Below, piece by piece: positions 16,594 to 23,452 of a stretch of 51,891 nt of DNA (positions within the stretch are counted from its first letter, which is position 1; each line of letters opens with the position of its first letter). The notes beneath the pieces are model-generated. The model saw only the letters and a list, made by a program, of their open reading frames with translations, had not been told where the DNA came from and ran no database searches. Both the position numbers and the translations under genes were made by a program. Source of the stretch: an uncultured Lachnospiraceae bacterium (GTDB lineage: Bacteria; Bacillota; Clostridia; Lachnospirales; Lachnospiraceae); contig CAJUKA010000025.1 of the NCBI GenBank assembly GCA_910586585.1, forward strand, positions 1 to 51,891. The letters run 5' to 3'.

Positions 16594-16870
16594 AATGAAG
16601 CGGATAGTAATCTGTAAGCATTGCGAAATGCCGGAGTATTACGGCGAAATGCGCTGGCTTTCAGGGATATGCTCCTGCCGGAACTGCTACAAGGGGCAGT
16701 ATGAGCGTGAGCGGCATGAAATCTATAAATGGGATGATCTGGACGGGAAGCGTCCGACTATGGAGGAATACATAGAGCAGGAAATGAAGGAAACGGAAAT
16801 CTTAAAAGAAATAGGAGAATTAAAAAGATGTGGAAAATTAGAATCACTTATGATGACAAAAGTAAATTGA
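16586..16870 (+). CDS. small zinc-ribbon protein
   Basis: A 94-aa protein with two cysteine pairs, CKHC (about residues 10-13) and CSCRNC (about 29-34), forming a probable zinc ribbon, then a charged helical C-terminus. It overlaps the Dam stop by eight bases and the next gene by 43. Likely a nucleic-acid or protein-binding accessory; no family recognised. Confidence 0.65.
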   Translation: MDEMKRIVICKHCEMPEYYGEMRWLSGICSCRNCYKGQYERERHEIYKWDDLDGKRPTMEEYIEQEMKETEILKEIGELKRCGKLESLMMTKVN

Positions 16871-17052
16871 CACTGACCGGGAAACATAAAGATATTCCGT
16901 ATAGACTGGCAATGAAATATTTTATGGACTATGTAAACGGTCGTGAATGTGAGGCAGTGTATCAGCAGTATCCGAAGAAAAAATATCCGGCTATGGATCT
17001 GTTTGAAAAGATAGAAGCATTGGAAATGGAGGGTGCAAATGAACAGGAATAA
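16828..17052 (+). CDS. small phage protein, unknown
   Basis: A 74-aa protein beginning MWKIRITYDDKSKLTLTG, a beta-hairpin-like start followed by helices. AGGAG lies upstream of the ATG at a long spacing. It overlaps the previous gene by 43 bases in another frame. I recognise similar short ORFs in Clostridial phages but no function. Confidence 0.6.
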   Translation: MWKIRITYDDKSKLTLTGKHKDIPYRLAMKYFMDYVNGRECEAVYQQYPKKKYPAMDLFEKIEALEMEGANEQE

Positions 17053-17063
17053 AAAAAGGCATT

Positions 17064-17330
17064 ATGCCAGAAATTACAAGGACAGTTTATAAGGATGTGA
17101 AAAGGTACGACAGGCAGCAGTTTACGGCTTTCTGCACAGATTTGTATAAATACGGCTTCGAGGACGGCAGGGCGAGTGTGCCAGGGATTGACCTTCAGGA
17201 AGTGATCCGGGCGGTTTCTGAAACGAAAGGCATCGGGGAAAAGAAGATGGCGGCAATTAAGGTGAGCATTGCGGCGGCTTTTGAAAGGAGTGAGAAAAAA
17301 GATGGAAATCAGACCAAGGAAGCCGACTGA
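17064..17330 (+). CDS. small protein with HhH-like segment
   Basis: An 88-aa helical protein. KGIGEKKMAAI (about residues 55-65) resembles a helix-hairpin-helix DNA-binding turn. No clear ribosome site is seen upstream of ATG 17064, so coupling to the gene before is likely. It overlaps the following gene by 29 bases. Function unknown. Confidence 0.6.
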   Translation: MPEITRTVYKDVKRYDRQQFTAFCTDLYKYGFEDGRASVPGIDLQEVIRAVSETKGIGEKKMAAIKVSIAAAFERSEKKDGNQTKEAD

Positions 17331-17523
17331 CCGGGGCGGCTATATCTGTATGCCGCTTAAGAAGAATGTGCCGGAAAAACACGAGGGATGGTATCCGGCG
17401 ATCTGTCCGTCCTGCGGTCGGGAGTGCTGGTCGGATAATGCCAGGAATATGCTGGCGAGGGGGCAGGGTGCGATCCTGCTCTGTACGGAATGCGCTTTGT
17501 GGAAAGGAGTGAGTGGAAAATGA
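17302..17523 (+). CDS. small zinc-ribbon protein
   Basis: A 73-aa protein with CPSCGREC and CTEC pairs (about residues 34-66), a likely treble-clef or ribbon. ATG 17302 is chosen because GAAAGGAG lies about ten bases upstream, although the frame is open further. It overlaps the ASCH gene as ATGA. Role unknown. Confidence 0.65.
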   Translation: MEIRPRKPTDRGGYICMPLKKNVPEKHEGWYPAICPSCGRECWSDNARNMLARGQGAILLCTECALWKGVSGK

Positions 17524-17954
17524 AGGTAATTACGCTGTGGCAGCCGTGGGCAACATTGCTGGCGGCTGGGTCGAAAAGATGTGAAACCAGATCATGGAAG
17601 ACAAATTACCGTGGAGAAATCCTTATCCATGCAGGAAAGAAAAATGTGCTGTATGGGGCGAGGCTGATGCCTTCGGGTGCATGGAGAAGGGCGAAGGAGT
17701 GCCTTGTGGGAGTTGCGAACCGGGGAGATATATTCCCGACCGGGGCGATTATTGGCAAGGCGAATCTAGTAAACTGTGTATTCATTGATGAAAAGACGGC
17801 GGCTCTTATCAGAGAGCAGAATCCAGATGAATACATATTTGGTGATTTCACTCCGGGGCGGTATGCGTGGGTGATGGAGAACCCGGTATTTTTTAATGAG
17901 CCGATACCAGCGTCCGGGAAGCAAGGTTTATGGAATTGGGAGGGAGAGTTATGA
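17520..17954 (+). CDS. ASCH-domain protein
   Basis: A 144-aa ASCH (PUA-like) protein. It starts MKVITLWQPWATLLAAG, followed by KRCETRSWKT and a GEILIHAGKK segment, which are hallmark ASCH strands that form an RNA- or nucleotide-binding cleft. Phage ASCH proteins are thought to bind RNA or modified nucleosides. It overlaps both neighbours as ATGA, so the cluster is translated in series. Function of phage versions is not established. Confidence 0.82.
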   Translation: MKVITLWQPWATLLAAGSKRCETRSWKTNYRGEILIHAGKKNVLYGARLMPSGAWRRAKECLVGVANRGDIFPTGAIIGKANLVNCVFIDEKTAALIREQNPDEYIFGDFTPGRYAWVMENPVFFNEPIPASGKQGLWNWEGEL

Positions 17955-18079
17955 AAACAAGGATGTTAGTGGCATTTTTGAAAAAGATATTAGGCATAGA
18001 AAGCCCATCAATTTCCAAAATTTCAAAGTATTCGTATGAGTATGATTATTTAAAGGCACAGAATAGGAGGAAGTCATGA
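17951..18079 (+). CDS. short coupled ORF, unknown
   Basis: A 42-codon frame coupled by ATGA overlaps to the ASCH gene upstream (17951-17954) and to the next gene downstream (18076-18079). It encodes a basic peptide, MKTRMLVAFLKKILGIES then a Ser/Tyr-rich tail. The double coupling argues that it is translated. No family recognised. Confidence 0.55.
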   Translation: MKTRMLVAFLKKILGIESPSISKISKYSYEYDYLKAQNRRKS

Positions 18080-18330
18080 AGCATACAAAGTTTATTCAGG
18101 ATTCAGCAAGCGCATACATGATAGCGTACAATCAGGCAATGCAGGACACGCATAATCCCAATATGGCGGCGCAGATCGCCAGCGTGGTGGTCATGTCCTA
18201 TATGACGGCATTCAAGCAGGAAATCGAGCAGGAGCAGCAAGCGCAGACACTTCTTGGCATGATGCTGTCCATCGCACAAGCTGGGGCGAATGCCGGGAAG
18301 GAGGACGATGACGATGGCGAGGGAGAATAG
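18076..18330 (+). CDS. small phage protein, unknown
   Basis: An 84-aa protein with two long helices, Ala/Met/Gln-rich, and an acidic DDDDGEGE tail. AGGAGG lies seven bases before the ATG. The hydrophobic stretch VVVMSYMTAF is too short and polar for a sure membrane span. It overlaps the next gene slightly. Function unknown. Confidence 0.6.
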   Translation: MKHTKFIQDSASAYMIAYNQAMQDTHNPNMAAQIASVVVMSYMTAFKQEIEQEQQAQTLLGMMLSIAQAGANAGKEDDDDGEGE

Positions 18331-18517
18331 ATACGGGATGCCGTCCCGGCAGAGGGATGAGATGTGCGGAAAGTGCCGCTCCCATACTTGGTGCGGCAAC
18401 GGGGAGCAGGGACCGGGGTATTACTGCCTTAATTTGGACAGTGAAGCCTATCTTGACATCACGGAGTTTGGCGATCGGTGCGTGGAATTCGAGCCACGGG
18501 CAGAAAGGCGGTTTTAA
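18314..18517 (+). CDS. small cysteine-rich protein
   Basis: A 67-aa protein with six Cys residues (CGKC, then WCGNG, YYC and DRC) that probably bind zinc. The ATG at 18314 is nine bases after GGAAGGAGG; an in-frame ATG at 18308 is closer. It is the last gene before the GTAACACC array and overlaps the previous gene. Function unknown. Confidence 0.6.
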   Translation: MARENRYGMPSRQRDEMCGKCRSHTWCGNGEQGPGYYCLNLDSEAYLDITEFGDRCVEFEPRAERRF

Positions 18518-18809
18518 GTTACACCATGTAACACCTATTTTACAAAAGGTGTTACAAAGGTGTTACGCAAAAAAAGCAAGCAAATCAAGGCTTTCCGGCG
18601 CACTGTAACACCAGTAACACCTTTTTCATGAATATATATATGGGAAAGAAAAAGTGAAAGTGCATCCGTGCAAATTGCACTTTTTTCAAAAAAATGATGG
18701 TGTATATAAAAATTGGGTGTTACGGTGTTACGTTTTCTTGAAAAGCTATAAAAATCAAAGGCTCATGGCGATTCCCGGAAATATAAATCTGGTGTGACAT
18801 GGGTGTAAC
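18518..18809. repeat. array of ten GTAACACC elements (candidate origin/operator)
   Basis: Seven perfect octamers GTAACACC/GGTGTTAC at 18528, 18548, 18559, 18605, 18614, 18716 and 18724, plus three one-mismatch copies at 18518, 18791 and 18802. They fall into five pairs, same orientation within each pair, with centres 8-11 bp apart. The first two pairs face each other and can form a 9-bp hairpin (18528-18536 with 18547-18555). An AT-rich stretch lies in the middle. Such iterons suit a replication initiator or a cooperative repressor; no binding protein is identified. Confidence 0.75.
18657..18686 (+). terminator. probable intrinsic terminator within iteron region
   Basis: AAAGTGC (18657-18663) pairs with GCACTTT (18677-18683) and is followed by a run of Ts to 18686. 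It would end transcription of the small-gene cluster that stops at 18517. The stem is only 7 bp, so strength is moderate. Confidence 0.5.
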
Positions 18810-18820
18810 GTCTGGAGGTG

Positions 18821-19408
18821 ATGGCGGTGGGGAATATCTTTACGGAAATGGATGAAATGCTAGGAAAACTGCGGAGGAATGAAGAGCAGATGACCGAGGC
18901 ACAGAAGAAACAGTATGCCGTACAATTGCTGGCATTGAAAAAAAAGATTTCAAAAAGTGCAACGGAAATTTGCAGGAGCTTCCTGCTGTGCGGAATCCGC
19001 ATCCTGAAAGAGGATGAAAATAATGAGGCGATAGAGCGGATCAATATGATTCTGGCAGAGGAAATTGCTAGGGGAGCGTTAAAGGAAGCCAGCCGGATTC
19101 TTTTTTCCACATACAATGTGGATAAGTTCCTCGAAGCACTATGCCCGGTGCATGACCGGGTGTTCTATGAAGGATATGCGCCTTACTGGATCGAACACTG
19201 CGATGTCTACAACGAAGAGGGCAAACAGACGCATGGAGGCGGTGAGTTTTCTGCATGGAATCATATCATAGACATGGGCTGGATTGAAGAATATGGCGTC
19301 TGGAAGAAAAAAGATGAAATGTGCTGGATGATTATGCTGCCGCCAACGATGGAACTGATACAGAAAGAATATGAGGAGGCGAAGAAAAGATATGCTGGAG
19401 CATTATGA
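18821..19408 (+). CDS. early phage protein, unknown
   Basis: A protein of about 195 aa. The N-terminal half is a charged helical or coiled-coil segment; the C-terminal half contains Trp-rich stretches (YAPYWIEHCDVYN, WIEEYGVWKKK). TGGAGG lies two bases before ATG 18821 and eight before GTG 18827, which may be the true start. It is the first gene after the iteron array and may be controlled by it. No recognised family. Confidence 0.6.
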   Translation: MAVGNIFTEMDEMLGKLRRNEEQMTEAQKKQYAVQLLALKKKISKSATEICRSFLLCGIRILKEDENNEAIERINMILAEEIARGALKEASRILFSTYNVDKFLEALCPVHDRVFYEGYAPYWIEHCDVYNEEGKQTHGGGEFSAWNHIIDMGWIEEYGVWKKKDEMCWMIMLPPTMELIQKEYEEAKKRYAGAL

Positions 19409-20132
19409 AAAAGGATGGAAGGACAGTGATGTCATAGCGCAGGTGCAAAAGGAGCGTGGAATCACAAAGACGCAGGCCGTAAAATGGCTTCGTGAAAGAA
19501 TCCCTCCTGAAAGGTATTACCAGAAAAAAATCATAGAGGCATTAAGGAGGGAGTACCCGGACGCTTATGTCGTAAAAGTATCGCAGGGCGCATACAGTAT
19601 CGGGGGCATCCCGGATATCATGTGTGTTGTCGGGGGACGGTATTTTGGATTCGAGGTAAAGCGGCCGGTATTCGGAGAGGTTTCCAGCCTGCAGGAGCTG
19701 GCTGTCAGGAAGATTAATATTGCCGGAGGCACGGCGGCGATTGTGACTTACCCGGAAGAGGCTTTACAAATCGTAAAGTGGAAAATAGATAGAAGATGCT
19801 CATTCGTTAATAGTCCCTTTGATCTGCTACAGGAAGCATTTCGTAAGCTGTATCCCGAGAAAAAATATCAGGCGGTTTTCAGTGATGGTATTAAAGATGA
19901 AGATGGAAAAGCAGTGTTCGGAGAAACAGTTTTTCCTGATGACGAATCTATCCCGATAGTGTCAGTTTCGGCTTGCCTGAGCATAAAAGACGCTGTTGAG
20001 GTTTTCGCTCATGAACTGGCTCATGTGGCGGCAGGAAAAGAATCTGGCCATAGTGAAGCGTGGGAAGCGGAATTTCAAAAAATTTTTGATGAGTATAACA
20101 GAATCGGAAGTGAACGGTTCGGAGGAAATTAG
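19392..20132 (+). CDS. VRR-NUC nuclease fused to HELAH metallopeptidase-like domain
   Basis: A 246-aa two-domain protein. Residues about 35-120 form a VRR-NUC (PD-(D/E)xK) nuclease: GGIPDIMCVVGGRYFGFEVKR gives the Asp and ExK residues. After a linker, residues about 140-240 hold a domain with zinc motif HELAH and a downstream GHSEAWE, seen elsewhere as a separate small phage protein. Nuclease domains of this type act as junction-resolving or structure-specific enzymes. ATG 19392 follows GAGGAGG; it overlaps the previous gene by 17 bases. The in-frame fusion is unusual to my knowledge. Confidence 0.78.
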   Translation: MLEHYEKGWKDSDVIAQVQKERGITKTQAVKWLRERIPPERYYQKKIIEALRREYPDAYVVKVSQGAYSIGGIPDIMCVVGGRYFGFEVKRPVFGEVSSLQELAVRKINIAGGTAAIVTYPEEALQIVKWKIDRRCSFVNSPFDLLQEAFRKLYPEKKYQAVFSDGIKDEDGKAVFGETVFPDDESIPIVSVSACLSIKDAVEVFAHELAHVAAGKESGHSEAWEAEFQKIFDEYNRIGSERFGGN

Positions 20133-20147
20133 GAGGTATGGAGAGGC

Positions 20148-20753
20148 ATGGAGAAGTCAGTGCAGGAGGACGTGCTGAAATGGATGCTCGGACAGGCATT
20201 CAGGGCAGAGGATCATAAAAAGAGGCTGGATGAGCGGCTGAAAAGAATAAATGCGGAGAGGAATGCGCCGATCGGCGGCATTGGCTACGAACCAATCATA
20301 AAGCGGACAGATCCGGGAGAGGGTGCGGCATCCATCGTTCTCCAGCTGGCGGATATTGAGGAGCGCATCTACAAGCAGAAAAGCGAGATTGAAAAAGCCA
20401 TCGTCCGGGTGATGACCATCATTGAATACATACCGATTACGGAAATCGACCGGGAGATTTTTGAAATGCGACACATTGACATGATGCAGTGGCCGGATAT
20501 TGAGGCAGCGATCCCAATGTCAAAGAGCCAGTGCATCAGGCGGTACAATGCCACCATTGACAAGCTCCTGCAAAATCCACGAATTCAGAGGATGGTAAAG
20601 GAAAGTGAAAAAGACTATATCCTATGGTGCGCGGAACGTGACAGGGGTAAGCCGAAAAATCAAAGTGGGGGTATCAAGCCGGAAAATAAATCTGGAAATT
20701 CCATTCAGAAAAAATCCCGGAATAATAAGCGGATGCCAGGGAAGAAAAAGTGA
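20148..20753 (+). CDS. ArpU/RinA-like late transcription regulator
   Basis: A 201-aa protein. Its centre carries a sigma-region-4-like helix-turn-helix (MQWPDIEAAIPMSKSQCIRRY, about residues 123-143) after conserved YIPITEID, as in DUF1492/ArpU/RinA late activators of Firmicutes phages. The C-terminal ~35 residues are a basic, Asn/Ser/Lys-rich tail that contains one copy of a 48-bp repeat. It is the last early gene and lies just before the late control region, the expected place for the late activator. GGAGG lies upstream of the ATG. Confidence 0.75.
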   Translation: MEKSVQEDVLKWMLGQAFRAEDHKKRLDERLKRINAERNAPIGGIGYEPIIKRTDPGEGAASIVLQLADIEERIYKQKSEIEKAIVRVMTIIEYIPITEIDREIFEMRHIDMMQWPDIEAAIPMSKSQCIRRYNATIDKLLQNPRIQRMVKESEKDYILWCAERDRGKPKNQSGGIKPENKSGNSIQKKSRNNKRMPGKKK

Positions 20754-20934
20754 AACGGGAGTTTTCTCTTCCCTGGGGATTTCCATTTCAGAAATCAGGG
20801 CCGATTTTTTCAGGCTTTGCCGCAGGGGCATTTTGAAAAAAGCCAATTTCAGGCAAGGCAAAAAATCAAGGCCGGGTATTGGCCCGGAAAACCAAAGTGG
20901 GGTATTTTTACCGGGAAATAAATCTGGAAATTTC
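20655..20934 (+). repeat. imperfect 48-bp direct duplication
   Basis: 20655-20702 and 20887-20934 share about 40 of 48 bases, including AAATAAATCTGGAAATT. The first copy encodes part of the basic tail of the late regulator; the second is past its stop codon in another frame. This suggests recent slippage or duplication at the boundary of early and late modules. Confidence 0.65.
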
Positions 20935-20965
20935 AAGGGGCATTTTCAGGGCGGCTTCAGGGGCA

Positions 20966-21064
20966 TATATAGGGGGCTGTATATAGGGCTTATTATGAGT
21001 GGGTATATATAGCCCATATATAGGGGCGAAATATAGGGGCTTGTATATGGCAGGGTATATAGGG
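20966..21064. repeat. TATATAGGG array
   Basis: Four exact TATATAGGG copies (20966, 20980, 21017, 21056) and one with a single mismatch (21030) within 99 bp. The AT-rich iterations could be protein-binding iterons. No gene is present from 20754 to 21583. Confidence 0.65.
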
Positions 21065-21093
21065 CAGGGCAGGGCGTATACCAACGCTTGTGA

Positions 21094-21228
21094 CACGCAC
21101 ACACGCACAGCCACGCACCACGCTCACGCAGGGCGGCGCACCACGCACGGCACACAGCGCACGTAGCGGCTCATATGCAGGGTTGTCAGGGCATACGCAA
21201 GCGCAGCGAGGCACACGCATACACGCAC
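21094..21228. repeat. CACGCA array
   Basis: Seven CACGCA copies (21094, 21102, 21112, 21125, 21142, 21214, 21223) in a C/A-rich, G-poor stretch directly after the TATATAGGG array. A stable hairpin follows (CAAAGCCTT 21241-21249 with AAGGCTTTG 21257-21265). Function unknown; not a CRISPR. Confidence 0.55.
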
Positions 21229-21281
21229 AGCGAGAGGCTTCAAAGCCTTGTGCTGTAAGGCTTTGAGGGGCTTTAAGAAAG

Positions 21282-21316
21282 ATGCGACTCCATGCGACTC
21301 GTGTGTGTGATATGAT
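21282..21316 (+). promoter_or_regulatory. candidate late promoter with activator repeats
   Basis: Two tandem ATGCGACTC copies (21282-21290, 21292-21300), one helical turn apart, cover the -35 position of an extended -10 box TGATATGAT (TATGAT 21311-21316). There is no consensus -35. This layout suits a promoter that needs an activator, plausibly the ArpU/RinA-like protein encoded at 20148. Confidence 0.55.
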
Positions 21317-21380
21317 GGTAGCGTGGAACAACTGAATAGAAGAGATGAAGCGGCAGGGGGATAGACCCTGCGCTCTGACG

Positions 21381-21404
21381 AAGACAGCGAAAGCTGTCTT
21401 TTTT
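21381..21404 (+). terminator. intrinsic terminator in the late leader
   Basis: AAGACAGC (21381-21388), a GAAA tetraloop, GCTGTCTT (21393-21400) and a T run to 21404: a perfect 8-bp terminator. It lies about 65 bases after the candidate late promoter and before the first late gene, so the late operon may be controlled by attenuation or antitermination, or a ~75-nt RNA may be made. Confidence 0.75.
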
Positions 21405-21461
21405 GTTCTGCTGAGTGCCAGCACGGCGAAGCGTAGAGGGGCAAGCCGCCTCCCGGCGTAG

Positions 21462-21481
21462 GTACTCCCCGGAGGGGGTAC
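21462..21481. other. cos-like GC-rich hairpin
   Basis: GTAC-T-CCCC-GGA-GGGG-G-GTAC is nearly palindromic and lies in a GC-rich gene-free stretch upstream of the methyltransferase and terminase genes. Phages with Nu1/gpA-type terminases cut at cos sites located near their terminase genes, so this is a candidate. Nothing in the sequence proves cleavage here. Confidence 0.4.
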
Positions 21482-21583
21482 GGCCTGCGGGTCCGAGGAA
21501 GGTCCGGCTTTTGCCCGGATTTTATAAAAAAAAATTTTTGCGTTTCGTTACGCATGGCCCAGACGGGAGGATGGAGGGATTCC

Positions 21584-22801
21584 GTGAAAACCACACTGAA
21601 CCTTCAGGAGCGGCGGCTTTCGGATATTTACCCTGCGGAATATAACCCAAGGGTGGCACTGAAGCCGGGTGATCCTGAATACGAGAAAATCAAGAACAGC
21701 ATAGAGGCTTTCGGGTACGTTGATCCGATCATCATAAATTCAGACGGCACAATTATCGGTGGCCACCAGCGTTACAACGTCCTGCTGGATTTGGGATACG
21801 ACACCACGCAAGTGGTCGTGGTGGAAGCAACCAAGGAGCAGGAGAAAGCCCTGAACATTGCCCTGAATAAAATTACCGGGCAGTGGGATGAAGAGAAACT
21901 GGTTGATCTTCTGATCGAGCTGGACTTGAGTGACATCAATATGCAGCTATCCGGCTTCACTTTTGATGAGCTGGAAAACCTGAAAGTGAAATTTGATGAT
22001 GACGATGCGCAGGAGGATGAGGATTTCAACGAGGATGAAGCCATCGCAAGAGCCAGGGAAGAAACCCGGACGAAGCGAGGGGACGTGTGGATTCTTGGTG
22101 AGCATCGCCTTATATGCGGAGACGCCAGGAGCATGGCTGACATGGAACGGCTGATGGACGGAGCGAAAGCGGATCTTTATCTGACAGATCCTCCGTACAA
22201 CGTGGACTATGTCGGAAAGACCAAGGATGCGCTGAAAATAGAAAATGACCGAATGAGCGATGAGGGATTCCGGGCATTCCTGCTGGATGCGTTTTCCGCT
22301 GCCAAGAAGTCCATGAAAGCCGGGGCGGCATTCTACATATGGCACGCCGATTCCAAGGGATATGATTTCCGTGGTGCGTGTTTCGATATAGGCTGGCAAG
22401 TCCGGGAGTGCCTGATTTGGTGCAAGGACGTTTTCGTTCTTGGGCGGCAGGATTACCAGTGGCAGCATGAACCATGTCTGTACGGATGGAACGAGGGCGC
22501 AAGCCACGCATGGTATTCCGACAGACGGCAGACAACCGTTCTCACGTTTGACAGACCGAAGCGGAGTGAAACACATCCGACCATGAAGCCGATTCCGTTA
22601 TTTGGGTATCTGATTCAGAACAGCACGAAAGCTGGGGATATCGTCCTCGATTCTTTCTGCGGATCTGGTACGACCGTCATGGCAGCAGAGCAGTTGGGTC
22701 GTAGGGCATACTGTGCGGAGCTGGATGAAGTCTACTGTGACGTGATTGTTAAACGATGGGAGGAATATACCGGGAAAGTGGCGGTAAAAGAGGAAAGATG
22801 A
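21584..22801 (+). CDS. ParB-domain DNA N6/N4 methyltransferase
   Basis: A 405-aa protein with an N-terminal ParB/Srx-like domain (about residues 10-90, IIGGHQRYN) and a C-terminal beta-class-type methyltransferase: motif IV DPPYN near residue 205, motif I DSFCGSGTT near 360-368. Such genes sit directly before terminases in many Firmicutes phages, where they may mark DNA or protect it from restriction. GTG 21584 is preferred because GGAGG lies about six bases upstream; ATG 21554 is in frame but has no ribosome site. An acidic linker (about residues 132-155) joins the domains. Confidence 0.88.
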   Translation: MKTTLNLQERRLSDIYPAEYNPRVALKPGDPEYEKIKNSIEAFGYVDPIIINSDGTIIGGHQRYNVLLDLGYDTTQVVVVEATKEQEKALNIALNKITGQWDEEKLVDLLIELDLSDINMQLSGFTFDELENLKVKFDDDDAQEDEDFNEDEAIARAREETRTKRGDVWILGEHRLICGDARSMADMERLMDGAKADLYLTDPPYNVDYVGKTKDALKIENDRMSDEGFRAFLLDAFSAAKKSMKAGAAFYIWHADSKGYDFRGACFDIGWQVRECLIWCKDVFVLGRQDYQWQHEPCLYGWNEGASHAWYSDRRQTTVLTFDRPKRSETHPTMKPIPLFGYLIQNSTKAGDIVLDSFCGSGTTVMAAEQLGRRAYCAELDEVYCDVIVKRWEEYTGKVAVKEER

Positions 22802-22838
22802 TTGTAGAAGAAAACTTGACAGAGCTTATAACCGCTGC

Positions 22839-22847
22839 GGGGGGGGG
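22839..22847 (+). repeat. G9 homopolymer tract before small terminase
   Basis: Nine Gs located 8 bases before ATG 22856. An ATG at 22798, coupled to the methyltransferase stop, reads through the tract and ends at 22863. With eight or eleven Gs it would be in frame with the terminase gene and add about 19 residues. The tract also occupies the Shine-Dalgarno position. Confidence 0.85.
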
Positions 22848-22855
22848 TAATTTGG

Positions 22856-23452
22856 ATGAGTGAGACAGGAAATTCAACAAATCTTGTAAGGACAGAAATT
22901 ATAGCGAAGCTCTTCGGATTCTCCGGCATCCGAAGGGTGCAGCAGCTCACGCAGGACGGCGTGATTGAAACGGTGGAAGCCGTGGATGAGGACGGCAAAA
23001 AATGCCGGAGGTATGACCTGATCCCGACAACGCAGAGGTATATCCAGTATTTGTCTGAAAAGGCATATGGAAAGCAGCATCGGACGGACAAGGAGATAGA
23101 ACTCCGGGAACAGAAGATGGCGGCGGACATTGCCCTGAAGGAAAGCCAGGGAGAACTGCACCGATTAAAAACGGCGATTGCGGCCGGGGACTATATCTCT
23201 GTGGAAGAGGTCAAGCTGGACTATGCAAAATTCTTTCTGGTGTTTAAGAAATTCGCAATGTCACTTCCGGCCAGAGTCAGCGGTATGCTTTCCGGGCAGT
23301 TAGAGCCGCTCGAAGCCCGGAGGATAGAAAAAGAAATATCCGGCGAAATAGCCGAGCTGCTGAACTCTTTCGTAATTGCAGGGGTAGTAAAGCCGAGTGA
23401 TGCGAAGGGCATTATCGCCGAGGCAGAAAAGCCGGGTGATGGTGATGGTTAA
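22856..23452 (+). CDS. terminase small subunit, Nu1-like
   Basis: A 198-aa DNA-packaging protein. The N-terminus resembles a winged or MerR-like HTH of the Nu1 family (IIAKLFGFSGIRRVQQLTQDGVIETV), followed by a coiled coil (about residues 80-110) and a C-terminal helical part that contacts the large subunit. It recognises the packaging site. A G9 tract serves as its only ribosome-site-like sequence. It overlaps the large terminase, as expected for a coupled pair. Confidence 0.82.
   Translation: MSETGNSTNLVRTEIIAKLFGFSGIRRVQQLTQDGVIETVEAVDEDGKKCRRYDLIPTTQRYIQYLSEKAYGKQHRTDKEIELREQKMAADIALKESQGELHRLKTAIAAGDYISVEEVKLDYAKFFLVFKKFAMSLPARVSGMLSGQLEPLEARRIEKEISGEIAELLNSFVIAGVVKPSDAKGIIAEAEKPGDGDG

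Noticed and set aside
21094..21228. CRISPR array
   Set aside because: The CACGCA units are six bases, irregularly spaced and without spacers of constant length; no cas genes are present.
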